The notes: a model not told the origin generated them from the letters alone. A DNA stretch of 64,000 nt from Sediminibacterium sp. (GCA_016786865.1 JAEUVE010000015.1:92098-156097); one strand, 5' to 3'. Positions 1 through 8,726 are shown, counted from the first letter of the stretch. Made by a program: numbers and translations.

Positions 1-1
1 C

Positions 2-682
2 TGCGAAAAATACGGTGTAGACCTGGTAGGCGGTGATACCACAAGTTCCGCAAAAGGATTTGTTATTTCCGTTACAGCCATTGGAGAAGTAGCACCCAAT
101 AAATTTGTTAAAAGAAGTACTGCTCAAAAAGGAGACCTGATTTGCGTAAGCGGCGATCTGGGTGGCGCCTACCTGGGACTTACCCTGATGGAAAGAGAGA
201 AAAGAATTTTCCAGGAAAATCCGCAGATTCAGCCAGACCTGGAAAATGAAAGCTATATCGTTGGAAGGTTGTTGAAACCGGAGCCAAGAAAAGACATCAT
301 TGCGTTTTTTGAAGAGAAAGAAATTGTACCCACTGCTATGATGGATGTAAGTGATGGTATCAGCAGCGAAGTGCTGCACATCTGCAAGCAATCTAATCTG
401 GGTGCTGTCATCTATGAAGAAAAGCTGCCCATCTCAGATGAGAGCAGACGGGCTGCCTATAAGTTTGGACTCGATCCTACTGTTTGTGCGCTCAACGGGG
501 GAGAAGATTATGAACTGATCTTTACCCTGAAGCAGGAAGACTACGACAAGATTGTGCTCAACGAAGAAATCAGTGTTATCGGCTATACCACAGATTCGGA
601 AGAAGGCATTAAACTCTACACCAAGGGAGGAAACCGTTTCAATATTACTGCGCAGGGCTGGAATGCATTTCAGCAACCATAA
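2..682 (+). CDS. thiL: thiamine-monophosphate kinase, 5'-truncated by window edge
   Basis: ThiL phosphorylates thiamine monophosphate to thiamine diphosphate with ATP, the last step of the cofactor pathway, in the cytoplasm. The frame is open from base 2 without a start, so the N-terminus lies outside the window; 226 residues are visible. It contains the metal/ATP-binding GGDTT motif near the visible N-terminus, the VSGDLGGAY segment, a MMDVSDGIS motif and the NGGEDYEL motif near the C-terminus, all hallmarks of the ThiL/PurM-like fold. An internal ATG at 188 is not the true start because conserved ThiL sequence lies upstream of it. The S41 peptidase gene follows after 18 bp on the same strand and may be cotranscribed. 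Confidence 0.93.
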   Translation, partial: CEKYGVDLVGGDTTSSAKGFVISVTAIGEVAPNKFVKRSTAQKGDLICVSGDLGGAYLGLTLMEREKRIFQENPQIQPDLENESYIVGRLLKPEPRKDIIAFFEEKEIVPTAMMDVSDGISSEVLHICKQSNLGAVIYEEKLPISDESRRAAYKFGLDPTVCALNGGEDYELIFTLKQEDYDKIVLNEEISVIGYTTDSEEGIKLYTKGGNRFNITAQGWNAFQQP

Positions 683-700
683 CACCCTAAGCCCCGCTGC

Positions 701-2185
701 ATGAGAATCATACTGCTGATTATTTTAGGATGCTTCGGTAACGGAATGCTGGCAAAAGGGCAGGAATCTTCCGTGGTAATGCAGCGGCTTGCACCTGCAG
801 CAATGCGTTCGGACCTGGTATTGCTGAAAAAAATTCTGGAAGCCAACCATCCGAGTCTTTACTGGTACAACAGCAAGGCATCCATAAACAGCAGTTTCGA
901 AACACTGGAAAACAGTTTAACCGATTCTCTTACCACAATCGAATTCAGGAACCGGGTGGCAGGCTGGATCAGCGAGATCAAGTGCGGACATACGGTAGTA
1001 AGGCTTCCCAAAAAGGTCTCCCGTCAATTTCAACAGAATAAAGTAGCCATGTTTCCCTTACAGATAAAAGTATGGGGAGACAGTATGGTTGTTCTCAACA
1101 ACCCTCGGCGGGGAGATACCCTGTTAACAAGAGGAACCATTCTGCTGTCTATTAATGGATACAACACAAAAGCGATAACAGATCGTATATTTAGCAGTAT
1201 ATCAACAGACGGGGATGCCCTTAATCACCGAAACCAGGTAGTAAGCAATTCCTTTCCCTTCTGGCATGCCCTGCATTTTGGAACAGATTCCGTTTACAGG
1301 ATTCAATACGCAGATCCTGCGGGCAGAACAGCAACCACCACGATCCGTCCAATTTTACCGGCAGAGCGGCTTGCACAAAAAAAACAAAACGACAGTCTTG
1401 AAACGGTAAGGGGTCCGGAGATCAGCAAAAGGAAAATGCAACAGTTGTCTCGCAGGTCGCTGATCATTGATACACTGCAACGTGCTGCGTTCATGCGGGT
1501 AAATACATTCAGCAGGGGATCGTTAAAGTCTTTTTTTAGAAGGAGTTTCCGAAAGATGAATGCCCTGCAGGTAGAACACCTTGTAATAGACTTAAGAAAC
1601 AACAGCGGGGGTAAGGTAAGCAACAGTACTGCCTTAACAAAATACCTCAGCAAACAGCCTTTTAAAATAGGGGATACGGTGGCAGCCATCAGCAGAAAGT
1701 TTCGGTACAGCCGTTACATACAACCCGTTGTTCCTTTCTGGCTTGCCATGAATCTGGGTGCAGTAAAAGCAGCCGACGGCAGCATCCATTATCGCAGATA
1801 TGAACAACATTATTATTCGCCGAAAACCAGGCACCATTTCGATGGAAATATTTATTTACTGCAAGGAGGTTACACTTTTTCTGCAGCAACCATGTTTATT
1901 GCTGCATTGAAAAACCAGGATAATGTTACCATTATAGGAGAAGAAAGCGGTGGCGGATACTATGGAAATTCGGCCATGCTTTTACCCACGATTACCCTCC
2001 CCAAAAGCAGGTTGGGCGTAAGTCTGCCACTCTACAGACTGGTCATGGATAAAAACAGGGCCAAAGGAAGGGGGATTATTCCTGATATTCTTGTACCGCC
2101 TTCTTCAGCAGCCATCCGGGCAGGTGTAGATTTAAAAACAGACACAGTGCTTTCGCTGATCAAAACAAAAAAGCCCTCCCGCTGA
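701..2185 (+). CDS. S41-family exported peptidase (tail-specific protease-like)
   Basis: The 494-residue product begins with a signal peptide (about residues 1-20, ending near AKGQ), so it probably acts in the periplasm or at the surface. The C-terminal half carries S41 core features: a VIDLRNNSGG strand-loop and GGYTFSAATMF, in which Ser394 aligns with the S41 nucleophile, followed by the IGEESGGGYYGNS segment. The middle resembles a degenerate PDZ-like insert (residues about 110-180). The start at 701 places the signal peptide correctly and lies 18 bp after thiL. The substrate cannot be read from the sequence. Its last codons overlap a hairpin that appears to terminate the convergent gene. 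The general base Lys was not assigned with certainty. Confidence 0.85.
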   Translation: MRIILLIILGCFGNGMLAKGQESSVVMQRLAPAAMRSDLVLLKKILEANHPSLYWYNSKASINSSFETLENSLTDSLTTIEFRNRVAGWISEIKCGHTVVRLPKKVSRQFQQNKVAMFPLQIKVWGDSMVVLNNPRRGDTLLTRGTILLSINGYNTKAITDRIFSSISTDGDALNHRNQVVSNSFPFWHALHFGTDSVYRIQYADPAGRTATTTIRPILPAERLAQKKQNDSLETVRGPEISKRKMQQLSRRSLIIDTLQRAAFMRVNTFSRGSLKSFFRRSFRKMNALQVEHLVIDLRNNSGGKVSNSTALTKYLSKQPFKIGDTVAAISRKFRYSRYIQPVVPFWLAMNLGAVKAADGSIHYRRYEQHYYSPKTRHHFDGNIYLLQGGYTFSAATMFIAALKNQDNVTIIGEESGGGYYGNSAMLLPTITLPKSRLGVSLPLYRLVMDKNRAKGRGIIPDILVPPSSAAIRAGVDLKTDTVLSLIKTKKPSR

Positions 2186-2197
2186 ATCGGGAAGGCT
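2162..2197 (-). terminator. intrinsic terminator for the 2219-2608 gene
   Basis: A 10-bp stem (2172-2181 with 2188-2197, one mismatch) with a 6-nt loop is followed on the minus strand by a T-rich run (the A-rich stretch 2162-2172 on plus). It lies just past the stop of the minus-strand gene and overlaps the stop codon of the S41 peptidase gene. Confidence 0.6.
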
Positions 2198-2218
2198 TCG
2201 TAAAACAGATGGTTGGAA

Positions 2219-2608
2219 TTAATGCTTTTCTGCACCAGGCTTGCATTTTTCGGTCAGTTCATGAAACGCTTCATGCGCCGCAGTAATTAAAGTAGTTAAT
2301 TCTTTGTCGGATTTTTTTGCTTTTACCCCCGCTTCCAGTTCGTTGCAGGCTGTAACCAGTTTCTTTAAAATGGGCTGTGCAACTTTGGCATCATACCCCG
2401 CAGGAGCAGTAGAAGCCTGCCAGGCTTTTGCTTTTGCAACCAATTCAGCGGCATTTGCACGTGCAGGTTTCAGGTTGCCCTCTTCAGCAGGATGGAATGT
2501 TTTGCTCATTACAGCATGGAAATCGTGCATTTGTTTCCAATCAGCTTGCTGGGCTGTTGCGGCAAAGGAAAAAATTGCAGCAATGGCCAGTACAAAAAAT
2601 TTTTTCAT
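2219..2608 (-). CDS. small exported helical protein of unknown function
   Basis: A 129-residue protein with a clear signal peptide (MKKFFVLAIAAIFSFAATAQ). The mature part is predicted by composition to be mostly alpha-helical (Ala, Lys, Glu rich) and has paired histidines at each end: HDFHAVMSKTFHP near the N-terminus and AAHEAFHELTEKC near the C-terminus. The spacing suggests a four-helix bundle that could bind a metal or heme, but there is no CxxCH motif and no family is recognised with confidence. It lies 18 bp downstream of nagA on the same strand and has its own likely terminator, so it may be the last gene of the recX-nagA run. The functional assignment is open. Confidence 0.7.
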   Translation of the reverse strand: MKKFFVLAIAAIFSFAATAQQADWKQMHDFHAVMSKTFHPAEEGNLKPARANAAELVAKAKAWQASTAPAGYDAKVAQPILKKLVTACNELEAGVKAKKSDKELTTLITAAHEAFHELTEKCKPGAEKH

Positions 2609-2626
2609 GTGCTTCTTGTTTAATTT

Positions 2627-3718
2627 TTACAAAGGTATGGTTATTCCAAATCGTTCATCTGTTGCTATTATATCAGCGGTATGACCTGGCTCCAGCAATC
2701 CGGTTATGCCTGGTTTCTGCATCAGTTGTGCAGGATAAAGGCTGCACATGCGCAGGGCTTCGCCAGGTTCAATGCCAACCTGCTGTACAAAATTCTGTAC
2801 ACACTTCAGCATGGTAAGGGCAGAGCCACTCAGAACACCGTTTGCCTCATACCTGTCGCCGTTTAACCTATGCTGATAAGGGCCGTCGGTTGATTCGGTA
2901 ACAGCATCGGTGATCGCAAACAGTCTTTCACCCAATTGTTTTTTGGCAATTCTGATGGCAGCAAAATCAACATGATATCCATCGGGTACAATACTGCTGC
3001 ACACGGTTGAATGGTTAAATACAGCGCCTACCACACCTGGAGCCCTGTGTTGCAAAGAACTCATTGCATTGTATAAATGCGTGGCGGCAGGTATTCCTTC
3101 ATCAAAGGCTTTTATGGCTTCTTCGTAAGTGGCATTGGTGTGTCCGGCAGACAACACCACACTGTAAGACCGGATCAGCTCAACCACCTCCCTACTGCAT
3201 ACCTCAGGTGCAATGGTAATCATAGTGATTACTCCCTTGCCGTATTCGAGCAGCTCCCTGGCCTCTTTCAAAGAGGGAGAATGAATAAATGCAGCCTGGT
3301 GCGCTCCTTTTTTAACCTCATTGATCCAGGGGCCCTCAATATGCAATCCAATACAACCCAAACCGCCCTGCTCCCGGTAACTGCGCACAGCATCGATGCA
3401 GGCAAAAATGACTTCCCTGCTGTTGGTGGCTACCGTTGGCTGAAACCAGTGCGCCCCGCCGGATTTGCAATACTGATAAAGCAGTTCCAGCGATTTTGCA
3501 TCAGGGTGCATACTCAATAATTTTCCGCCCGCTCCGTAAATCTGGAGATCAATCAGGGCAGGAGCAATCACCGGATAAACCTGCGCAGGCAGGCTGACCA
3601 GCTTTACGTTAGGAATAATTTCTTTTACAAAACCACCCTCAACAACCAATGTAGCATCTTCGTGCCACTGTTTTCCGGTAAATAGTTTTTGTGCAGAATA
3701 ATAGCGTAGTTCCTTCAT
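2627..3718 (-). CDS. nagA: N-acetylglucosamine-6-phosphate deacetylase
   Basis: NagA removes acetate from GlcNAc-6-phosphate to give glucosamine-6-phosphate in amino-sugar catabolism and peptidoglycan recycling, in the cytoplasm. The 363-residue length fits the family. Visible motifs include GLHIEGPWI with the metal-binding Glu, the SAGHTNATYEE and THLYNAMSSL histidines, and the FAITDAV segment with the catalytic Asp. There is no signal peptide. It follows the nitrilase-family gene after 11 bp, consistent with cotranscription. No glucosamine-6-phosphate deaminase (nagB) is visible nearby. Confidence 0.93.
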   Translation of the reverse strand: MKELRYYSAQKLFTGKQWHEDATLVVEGGFVKEIIPNVKLVSLPAQVYPVIAPALIDLQIYGAGGKLLSMHPDAKSLELLYQYCKSGGAHWFQPTVATNSREVIFACIDAVRSYREQGGLGCIGLHIEGPWINEVKKGAHQAAFIHSPSLKEARELLEYGKGVITMITIAPEVCSREVVELIRSYSVVLSAGHTNATYEEAIKAFDEGIPAATHLYNAMSSLQHRAPGVVGAVFNHSTVCSSIVPDGYHVDFAAIRIAKKQLGERLFAITDAVTESTDGPYQHRLNGDRYEANGVLSGSALTMLKCVQNFVQQVGIEPGEALRMCSLYPAQLMQKPGITGLLEPGHTADIIATDERFGITIPL

Positions 3719-3729
3719 CCTCTTTGTTA

Positions 3730-4518
3730 CTAATGTTCAATATTAAAATGATCCGCATCCTTCCAGAAAGGAAAACGGCTGCGGACCTCAGTCAGTTTGG
3801 CTTTATCCAATAAGTGCGTACTGATAACCTCCCTGCCAGACTCGGTGAAGAGGACCTCGCCCAGCGGATCAACCAGCATACTGTCTCCACTGTGTTCAAT
3901 ATCATTGCCATCTTTGCCCACCCTGTTCACACCAACCACATAACACTGGTTTTCGATGGCCCTTGCGATCAATAACGATTTCCAGGCATGGCTTCTGCGT
4001 TCCGGCCAGTTGGCTACATACAGGAGCACATCAAATTCCGGGGCATCTTCAGATTGTTGTCTTGCCCATACCGGGAATCGCAGGTCATAACAGATTTGCA
4101 GATTGAATTTCCATCCGTTTACACTGGTGATGAGTCTTTTATTGCCTGCTGTATAAAACCGGTCTTCCCCTGCAAAAGCAAAGCGGTGTCGTTTATCATA
4201 TACACCCACAGTTCCGTTAGGCAATACCCAGAGCAGGCGATTGTAATATTGTTGGTCCGCTTCGATAATCAGCGATCCGGTTAAGATGATCTTATATTTC
4301 GCTGCAATCCGCTTCATCCATTGTACAGAAGGGCCATCCATGGTTTCGGCCAGTTCGGCCGGTTTCATACTGAACCCGGTAGAGAACATTTCCGGAAGCA
4401 CCACCAACTGTGCGGGTTGCTGAATGGATGCGATTTTTTCTTCAAACTGATGAAGGTTGGCCGTTTTATTTTCCCAGTGCAGGTTCGACTGGATCATGGT
4501 TACAGAAAGTGTATTCAT
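3730..4518 (-). CDS. carbon-nitrogen hydrolase (YafV/omega-amidase-like)
   Basis: A 262-residue nitrilase-superfamily amidase. The Glu-Lys-Cys catalytic triad is visible as Glu43 (VLPEMFSTGF), Lys109 (VYDKRHRF) and Cys143 (LQICYDLRFP). The overall pattern, especially the LPEMFSTGFSM segment and the DKRHRFAFAGED loop, matches the YafV/omega-amidase group, which hydrolyses alpha-ketoglutaramate or ketosuccinamate as a metabolite-repair function. This sub-assignment is by resemblance only. It has no signal peptide and is cytoplasmic. It lies 15 bp after the LpxR-like gene and 11 bp before nagA. Confidence 0.88.
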   Translation of the reverse strand: MNTLSVTMIQSNLHWENKTANLHQFEEKIASIQQPAQLVVLPEMFSTGFSMKPAELAETMDGPSVQWMKRIAAKYKIILTGSLIIEADQQYYNRLLWVLPNGTVGVYDKRHRFAFAGEDRFYTAGNKRLITSVNGWKFNLQICYDLRFPVWARQQSEDAPEFDVLLYVANWPERRSHAWKSLLIARAIENQCYVVGVNRVGKDGNDIEHSGDSMLVDPLGEVLFTESGREVISTHLLDKAKLTEVRSRFPFWKDADHFNIEH

Positions 4519-4533
4519 AGAATCGCGTTCAAA

Positions 4534-5502
4534 TTAATGGATCCGGTATGCCAGTTGTATTCCACCATAACGTTGTGCACGGGTTTGTGCCGGTGTTTCT
4601 TTAGACTGGTACACCCATTCCAGTTTGCCGGTCCAGCGACCCTCAGCATAACAGACACCGATGGTTTGCTGAAACACAAAAGTAGCCGGATCCCGTGTTA
4701 CTGCCGTGGTAGATTTGTTCAACAAACCACCCTGCAGGGTTCCATTGTATCCCTGTAATACCCCCTGCGGATACCAGTAGACAAAAAATTCATGGTTTCT
4801 TTTTGGTGTACCCGCACTTTTAGACAAACGGGCATTCCACAATGCACTTTCACTGTTTTGCTCAAATGCCCCCAACACCAACATGCCCCCCAACCGGGCC
4901 TGGATAAATGTAGTTCCCAGACTGGCCTGTGCTACCGGCACCATTTTAAAGGCATTTGAAGCAACAAGGGTTTTGGCAAAACCAACCCCCAGATCAATTC
5001 CCAACGCGTTCCCGATCTGGTACTGCCATCCGGTAAACCGGGCGTAGTTCAGCCAGCGGTGGTAGGTATTTTGCATGGCTTCACCCCCCGAAGCGGGACC
5101 CAACAGGCTCAGCGATCCATTCCATTGAAAAAGGGCATCGTTTTTTAAAAAAACAGTTTGGGAATAATTGAGGTAAGTATACCCGCAATAAGGCCGGTCA
5201 ATGTCCGACGGCGCTACCGTTTTGCGAATGAGTGGTGTAAAGATTTTCTGGCCCAGTTCCACGGAGTGGATTTTTTTCCGGTCTTTCCTGTTGGTTACAA
5301 ACCCATAGTTCAGCATGAGGCCGTTGGTATAGTAAGCATCGTCCAGCTTAAACAAATAGGCGTCATTCTCTGTTTTGACAGAAAACTCCTGTGTATACGT
5401 TTGCCCGGTCTGGGTTTGGGAGCTGGCGCGTAAGCCCAGGCCACATGAAATCATTAGAAGCACACCGCGAAGAAAATTGGTTTTATGCTGCATATTATTC
5501 AT
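4534..5502 (-). CDS. LpxR-like lipid A deacylase (DUF2219), outer-membrane barrel
   Basis: A 322-residue protein if started at the ATG at 5502 (MNNMQHK), which places a signal peptide ending near RASSQ; an ATG at 5493 would also serve. LpxR enzymes are outer-membrane beta-barrels that remove the 3'-acyloxyacyl chain from lipid A. Visible family features are the TENDAYL segment (Asn/Asp of the active site), YYTNGL, the DRPYCGYTYL motif and MQNTYHRW with the candidate catalytic His. The C-terminus ends in an aromatic-rich strand (GGIQLAYRIH), as expected for a barrel. The start codon overlaps the end of recX by 8 bp. A longer in-frame start at 5553 lies inside recX and is unlikely. Confidence 0.82.
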   Translation of the reverse strand: MNNMQHKTNFLRGVLLMISCGLGLRASSQTQTGQTYTQEFSVKTENDAYLFKLDDAYYTNGLMLNYGFVTNRKDRKKIHSVELGQKIFTPLIRKTVAPSDIDRPYCGYTYLNYSQTVFLKNDALFQWNGSLSLLGPASGGEAMQNTYHRWLNYARFTGWQYQIGNALGIDLGVGFAKTLVASNAFKMVPVAQASLGTTFIQARLGGMLVLGAFEQNSESALWNARLSKSAGTPKRNHEFFVYWYPQGVLQGYNGTLQGGLLNKSTTAVTRDPATFVFQQTIGVCYAEGRWTGKLEWVYQSKETPAQTRAQRYGGIQLAYRIH

Positions 5503-5980
5503 TGGATGAGGATCTGATTTTTTTAAGGATGGATTGAACCAAACCCGGTTCATACCCTTTTTGCATCAGGTAGGTTTTGGTTTTAACCTCCCGATTGATG
5601 TATTGTTCGTCTTTCAAGGTCTGCCATTTAGCCCTGATCAGCTTTTCGGCCACAGCGGCATACTCCTCCTGATCAATTTCATCCAATCCTTTTTTGATAT
5701 TGTACTCACTCACCTTCTTTTGCCTGAGGGCGTAGACAATTTTGTTGATCCCCCATTTTTTTTGCCGGAAATACCCGCCGGCAAACTGACGGGCAAAACG
5801 CTCCTCATTCAGATAACCCTCTTCAATCAGCCTGGAAATCAATTGCTCCACATCTGTTTTCCGCAACCCGAGGCTGTACAATTTTTCCTTAACCTCGCTG
5901 TGGCAGCGCTCCTGGTAGCCGCAATAGTGCTTCAGCTTCATAAAAGCCTGTTCAGGGGTAGCGGTGGTTTTCCGGTTCAA
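5495..5980 (-). CDS. recX: regulatory protein RecX
   Basis: RecX modulates RecA by capping or destabilising RecA filaments in the cytoplasm. The 161-residue length is normal. It has the tandem three-helix repeats: an N-terminal repeat with the RCHSEVKEKL motif, then LIEEGYLNEERFARQFAGGYFRQKKWG, the hallmark RecX signature, and a C-terminal YLMQKGYEPGLVQSIL repeat. It is not adjacent to recA, which lies about 25 kb away at 30715-31737. It is the first gene of a minus-strand run with the LpxR-like gene, the amidase and nagA. Confidence 0.93.
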   Translation of the reverse strand: MNRKTTATPEQAFMKLKHYCGYQERCHSEVKEKLYSLGLRKTDVEQLISRLIEEGYLNEERFARQFAGGYFRQKKWGINKIVYALRQKKVSEYNIKKGLDEIDQEEYAAVAEKLIRAKWQTLKDEQYINREVKTKTYLMQKGYEPGLVQSILKKIRSSSNE

Positions 5981-6006
5981 CGGGTCGTTTTTTTCGGTAA
6001 AGTAGT

Positions 6007-6014
6007 TATATTTG
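6007..6014 (+). promoter_or_regulatory. Bacteroidota -7 element (TATATTTG)
   Basis: TATATTTG matches the Bacteroidota -7 consensus TAnnTTTG and lies 64 bp upstream of the receiver-protein start at 6079, in the divergent gap with recX. No convincing -33 element was assigned. Confidence 0.45.
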
Positions 6015-6078
6015 TTAATAAGCCATAATAACCTGCTTGCAATATCGTTATTCTTCGGCTACCCACACAATTGCAATT

Positions 6079-6498
6079 ATGTCTGTACCTAAACACAATG
6101 TTTGTTTAATCGACGACGATAAAATTTATCAGTTTACCGCCCGGAAAATATTGGAATCAACCGGTTTGGCGAAGAATATTCTTTCCTTTTACAACGGAAG
6201 CGAGGCCATTGGTTTCCTGAAGGAATCCGGAAACGGAGACCAGGAAAGGCTGCCGGATGTGATTTTCCTGGACATCAATATGCCGGTTATGAACGGCTGG
6301 CAGTTTCTGGAAGAATACCACAAAATCAACGACAGCCTGGGGAAAGCCATCACCATCTATGTGGTCAGCTCCTCGGTAGACGACTGCGATATCCAGAAAT
6401 CAAGGGAATTTACCACGGTAACCGACTATATTGTAAAACCAATCAACCGGATTAAGTACCAGCAACTAATAGAACGGCTGAATACGGTAATGGATTAG
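6079..6498 (+). CDS. stand-alone response-regulator receiver protein
   Basis: A single CheY-like receiver domain of 139 residues from the ATG at 6079. The acidic pocket is Asp12-Asp14 (LIDDDK), the phospho-acceptor is Asp65 (VIFLDINMP), the switch Ser/Thr lies in VVSSSVDD and the conserved lysine is Lys120 (YIVKPI). There is no output domain, so it probably signals by protein-protein contact in a phosphorelay. An in-frame start at 6037 would add 14 residues without homology to the fold and is rejected. No kinase gene is adjacent. Confidence 0.88.
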   Translation: MSVPKHNVCLIDDDKIYQFTARKILESTGLAKNILSFYNGSEAIGFLKESGNGDQERLPDVIFLDINMPVMNGWQFLEEYHKINDSLGKAITIYVVSSSVDDCDIQKSREFTTVTDYIVKPINRIKYQQLIERLNTVMD

Positions 6499-6577
6499 CC
6501 AATTCACCGTTTCCCAAAAGTTTTATACATTCTGATTTTGGGGATTATTTTGGTGACTGAATCTTAACATTTTACAG

Positions 6578-6585
6578 TAGGTTTG
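6578..6585 (+). promoter_or_regulatory. Bacteroidota -7 element for dnaN (TAGGTTTG)
   Basis: TAGGTTTG fits TAnnTTTG and lies 20 bp upstream of the dnaN ATG at 6606, a usual distance for a short leader. A TTTG at about 6549 could be a -33 element but is slightly far. Confidence 0.5.
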
Positions 6586-6605
6586 TCACTGTCTAAATCG
6601 TGTTT

Positions 6606-7721
6606 ATGAAATTCATCGTTTCTTCTTCTTCTTTATTAAAACACCTGCAGCAGATCAGCGGTGTAATCAACGCCAATACAGTATTACCCATACTGGAAGA
6701 CTTTTTGTTCGAGATCGAAGACAAAAAGTTGAATGTAGTGGCAACCGATCTGGAAACCGTGATGCGTGTTCAGATGGATGTGGAAAGTAAGGCCAACGGT
6801 AAAGTGTGTATTCCTGCGAAAATCCTGATGGACTCTCTTAAGAATATTGCTGATCAGCCGCTGACATTTACCATCGACAAGAATTTTGCGGTGGAGATCA
6901 CCAGCGACAACGGTAAGTATAAAGTGATGGGCGAAAATCCCGACAATTTCCCGAAAGAACCTTCAGCAGATGATACCACTGGTTTTACCATGACCAGCGG
7001 CGCTTTGCTGACAGCCATCAACAAAACCCTGTTCGCGGTGAGCGGTGATGATCTTCGTCCTGCCATGACCGGCGTATTTTTTGAACTGGCAAAGGATGGT
7101 GTTCAGTTTGTGGCAACCGATGCGCACAGACTGGTTCGCTACAAGAGAACCGACACCCATGCCACCAAGGCGGATTCCTTCATTGTTCCTAAAAAGCCAT
7201 TGAACTTATTAAAAAACGCGCTGCCCGATAATGAAGACGAGCTGAACATCAGCTACAACAGCAACCACCTCTTTGTACAACACGGTTCCACACAGATGAT
7301 CTGTCGTTTAATCGATGCGCGTTTCCCGGATTATAAAGTGGTGATCCCTGCAGATAATCCTTATAAACTGGTGGTAAACAAAGCCGATTTCCAGAATGCA
7401 TTACGTCGTGTGAACGTGTTCTCCAATAAGAGTACCAACCAGGTAGCCCTGAACATCACCGGAAGCGAATTACAGATGGCCGCACAGGATGTGGATTTCA
7501 GCTTCGAAGGTAATGAGCGCATGAGCTGTCAGTATGATGGAGAAGATCTGCAGATCGCATTCAACGCCCGTTTCCTCATCGAAATGTTGAACGCAGCAGA
7601 TACGGACGATGTGAAGATGGAACTATCTACTTCCACCAAGGCTGGTTTAATAAAACCAACCGAGCAGGCAGAAGGCGAAGACCTCTTGATGCTGGTGATG
7701 CCGCTGATGCTGAACAATTAA
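6606..7721 (+). CDS. dnaN: DNA polymerase III sliding clamp, beta subunit
   Basis: The beta clamp is a ring-shaped dimer that tethers DNA polymerase III to DNA. The 371-residue protein, starting at the ATG at 6606, has the three clamp repeats: the N-terminal MKFIVSSSSLLKHLQQISGVI with TVLPILEDF, the central FVATDAHRLVRYK motif, and a C-terminal domain ending in LLMLVMPLMLNN, close to the family's hydrophobic groove and terminal MPMRL motif. A GTG at 6600 would add two residues and is less likely. dnaA and recF are not adjacent, as is common in Bacteroidota. A strong terminator follows. Confidence 0.96.
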   Translation: MKFIVSSSSLLKHLQQISGVINANTVLPILEDFLFEIEDKKLNVVATDLETVMRVQMDVESKANGKVCIPAKILMDSLKNIADQPLTFTIDKNFAVEITSDNGKYKVMGENPDNFPKEPSADDTTGFTMTSGALLTAINKTLFAVSGDDLRPAMTGVFFELAKDGVQFVATDAHRLVRYKRTDTHATKADSFIVPKKPLNLLKNALPDNEDELNISYNSNHLFVQHGSTQMICRLIDARFPDYKVVIPADNPYKLVVNKADFQNALRRVNVFSNKSTNQVALNITGSELQMAAQDVDFSFEGNERMSCQYDGEDLQIAFNARFLIEMLNAADTDDVKMELSTSTKAGLIKPTEQAEGEDLLMLVMPLMLNN

Positions 7722-7746
7722 GCATATACAACATTCAAATAAAGAA

Positions 7747-7777
7747 GCCGTCTCCGAAATTCCGGAGGCGGTTTTTT
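7747..7777 (+). terminator. intrinsic terminator of dnaN
   Basis: A G/C-rich stem (ccgtctccg with cggaggcgg, one G-U pair) and a short loop are followed by six T residues, 26 bp after the dnaN stop. Confidence 0.85.
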
Positions 7778-7839
7778 GTTTCCTGTATTACCATAAATGC
7801 CCATTTTCCTGTAAATTGATCCCATAATCTTTTGCTGCC

Positions 7840-8661
7840 ATGATCCAATCGATTGTTGATTATTTCAACACCATTCCCAGTCTGCATCGTGCCCTGATTC
7901 TTGCCGGGGGTATTACTTTTTTCTGGATAATTGAAGGAGCTGTTCCACTGTTTCGATTCAAATACGATAAATGGAAACACGCGACCATCAATATCTTTTT
8001 CACACTCACTACCGTTGTCATCAATTTTGCCTTTGCATTGCTGATGGTCAAAACCAGTGATTGGGCGATTGAGCACCATTTCGGTATTTTACAATTAGTG
8101 GAACTGCCTACCTGGGTAATGCTGATCGGTGGGTTGATGTTGCTGGACCTGGTGGGTGCTTATTTTATTCATTTCATTGAACACAAGATTAAGTGGATGT
8201 GGAAGTTTCACATGGTGCATCATGCCGATACCCATGTAGATACCACGACCGCCAACCGCCACCATCCCGGTGAAAGTGTGTTTCGGGCGGTTTTCACCAT
8301 TATAGGTGTGGCCCTCTGCGGTGCTCCTATGTGGCTGGTGATGTTTTACCAGAGCATGAGCGCCGTGCTGTCTCAGTTCAATCATGCCAATATGCGTTTG
8401 CCCATCTGGCTCGATAATGCCATCAGCTGGCTGATTGTTTCTCCCAATATGCATAAAGTACACCATCACTATAAACAACCCCAAACCGACAGCAACTACG
8501 GCAATATTTTTTCTATCTGGGACCGTATGTTCGGTACATATAACGACACCCCAATCGAAGAAATCCGCTATGGATTGGATGTGCTGGACGATCGTACCGA
8601 TGAACAACTGGGTTACCAGTTAAAAATCCCCTTCGATCATACCATTAAGACCAACTATTAA
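7840..8661 (+). CDS. sterol desaturase/fatty acid hydroxylase family membrane protein
   Basis: A 273-residue integral membrane di-iron oxygenase. The histidine clusters that bind the two irons are visible: HFIEHKIKW, FHMVHHADTH, NRHHPGES and HKVHHHYKQP. Hydrophobic segments at about residues 15-35, 50-70 and 90-115, with a fourth around 155-180, fit the family topology. Members hydroxylate or desaturate lipids such as sterols, fatty acids, carotenoids or alkylglycerols; the substrate here is unknown. It starts 63 bp after the dnaN terminator and is probably a separate transcription unit. Confidence 0.88.
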   Translation: MIQSIVDYFNTIPSLHRALILAGGITFFWIIEGAVPLFRFKYDKWKHATINIFFTLTTVVINFAFALLMVKTSDWAIEHHFGILQLVELPTWVMLIGGLMLLDLVGAYFIHFIEHKIKWMWKFHMVHHADTHVDTTTANRHHPGESVFRAVFTIIGVALCGAPMWLVMFYQSMSAVLSQFNHANMRLPIWLDNAISWLIVSPNMHKVHHHYKQPQTDSNYGNIFSIWDRMFGTYNDTPIEEIRYGLDVLDDRTDEQLGYQLKIPFDHTIKTNY

Positions 8662-8704
8662 AGCCGGGCAGAGCGGCCTGGTTACTGTTTGACGCCTGGT
8701 ATTG

Positions 8705-8712
8705 TATCTTTG
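8705..8712 (+). promoter_or_regulatory. Bacteroidota -7 element for kdsB (TATCTTTG)
   Basis: TATCTTTG is an exact TAnnTTTG match 14 bp upstream of the kdsB ATG. A TTTG at 8688-8691 is closer than the usual -33 spacing. Confidence 0.6.
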
Positions 8713-8726
8713 TTTAAAGTTGATGT

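Noticed and set aside
5503..5553. Longer N-terminus of the LpxR-like protein
   Set aside because: It lies wholly inside recX and before the signal peptide.
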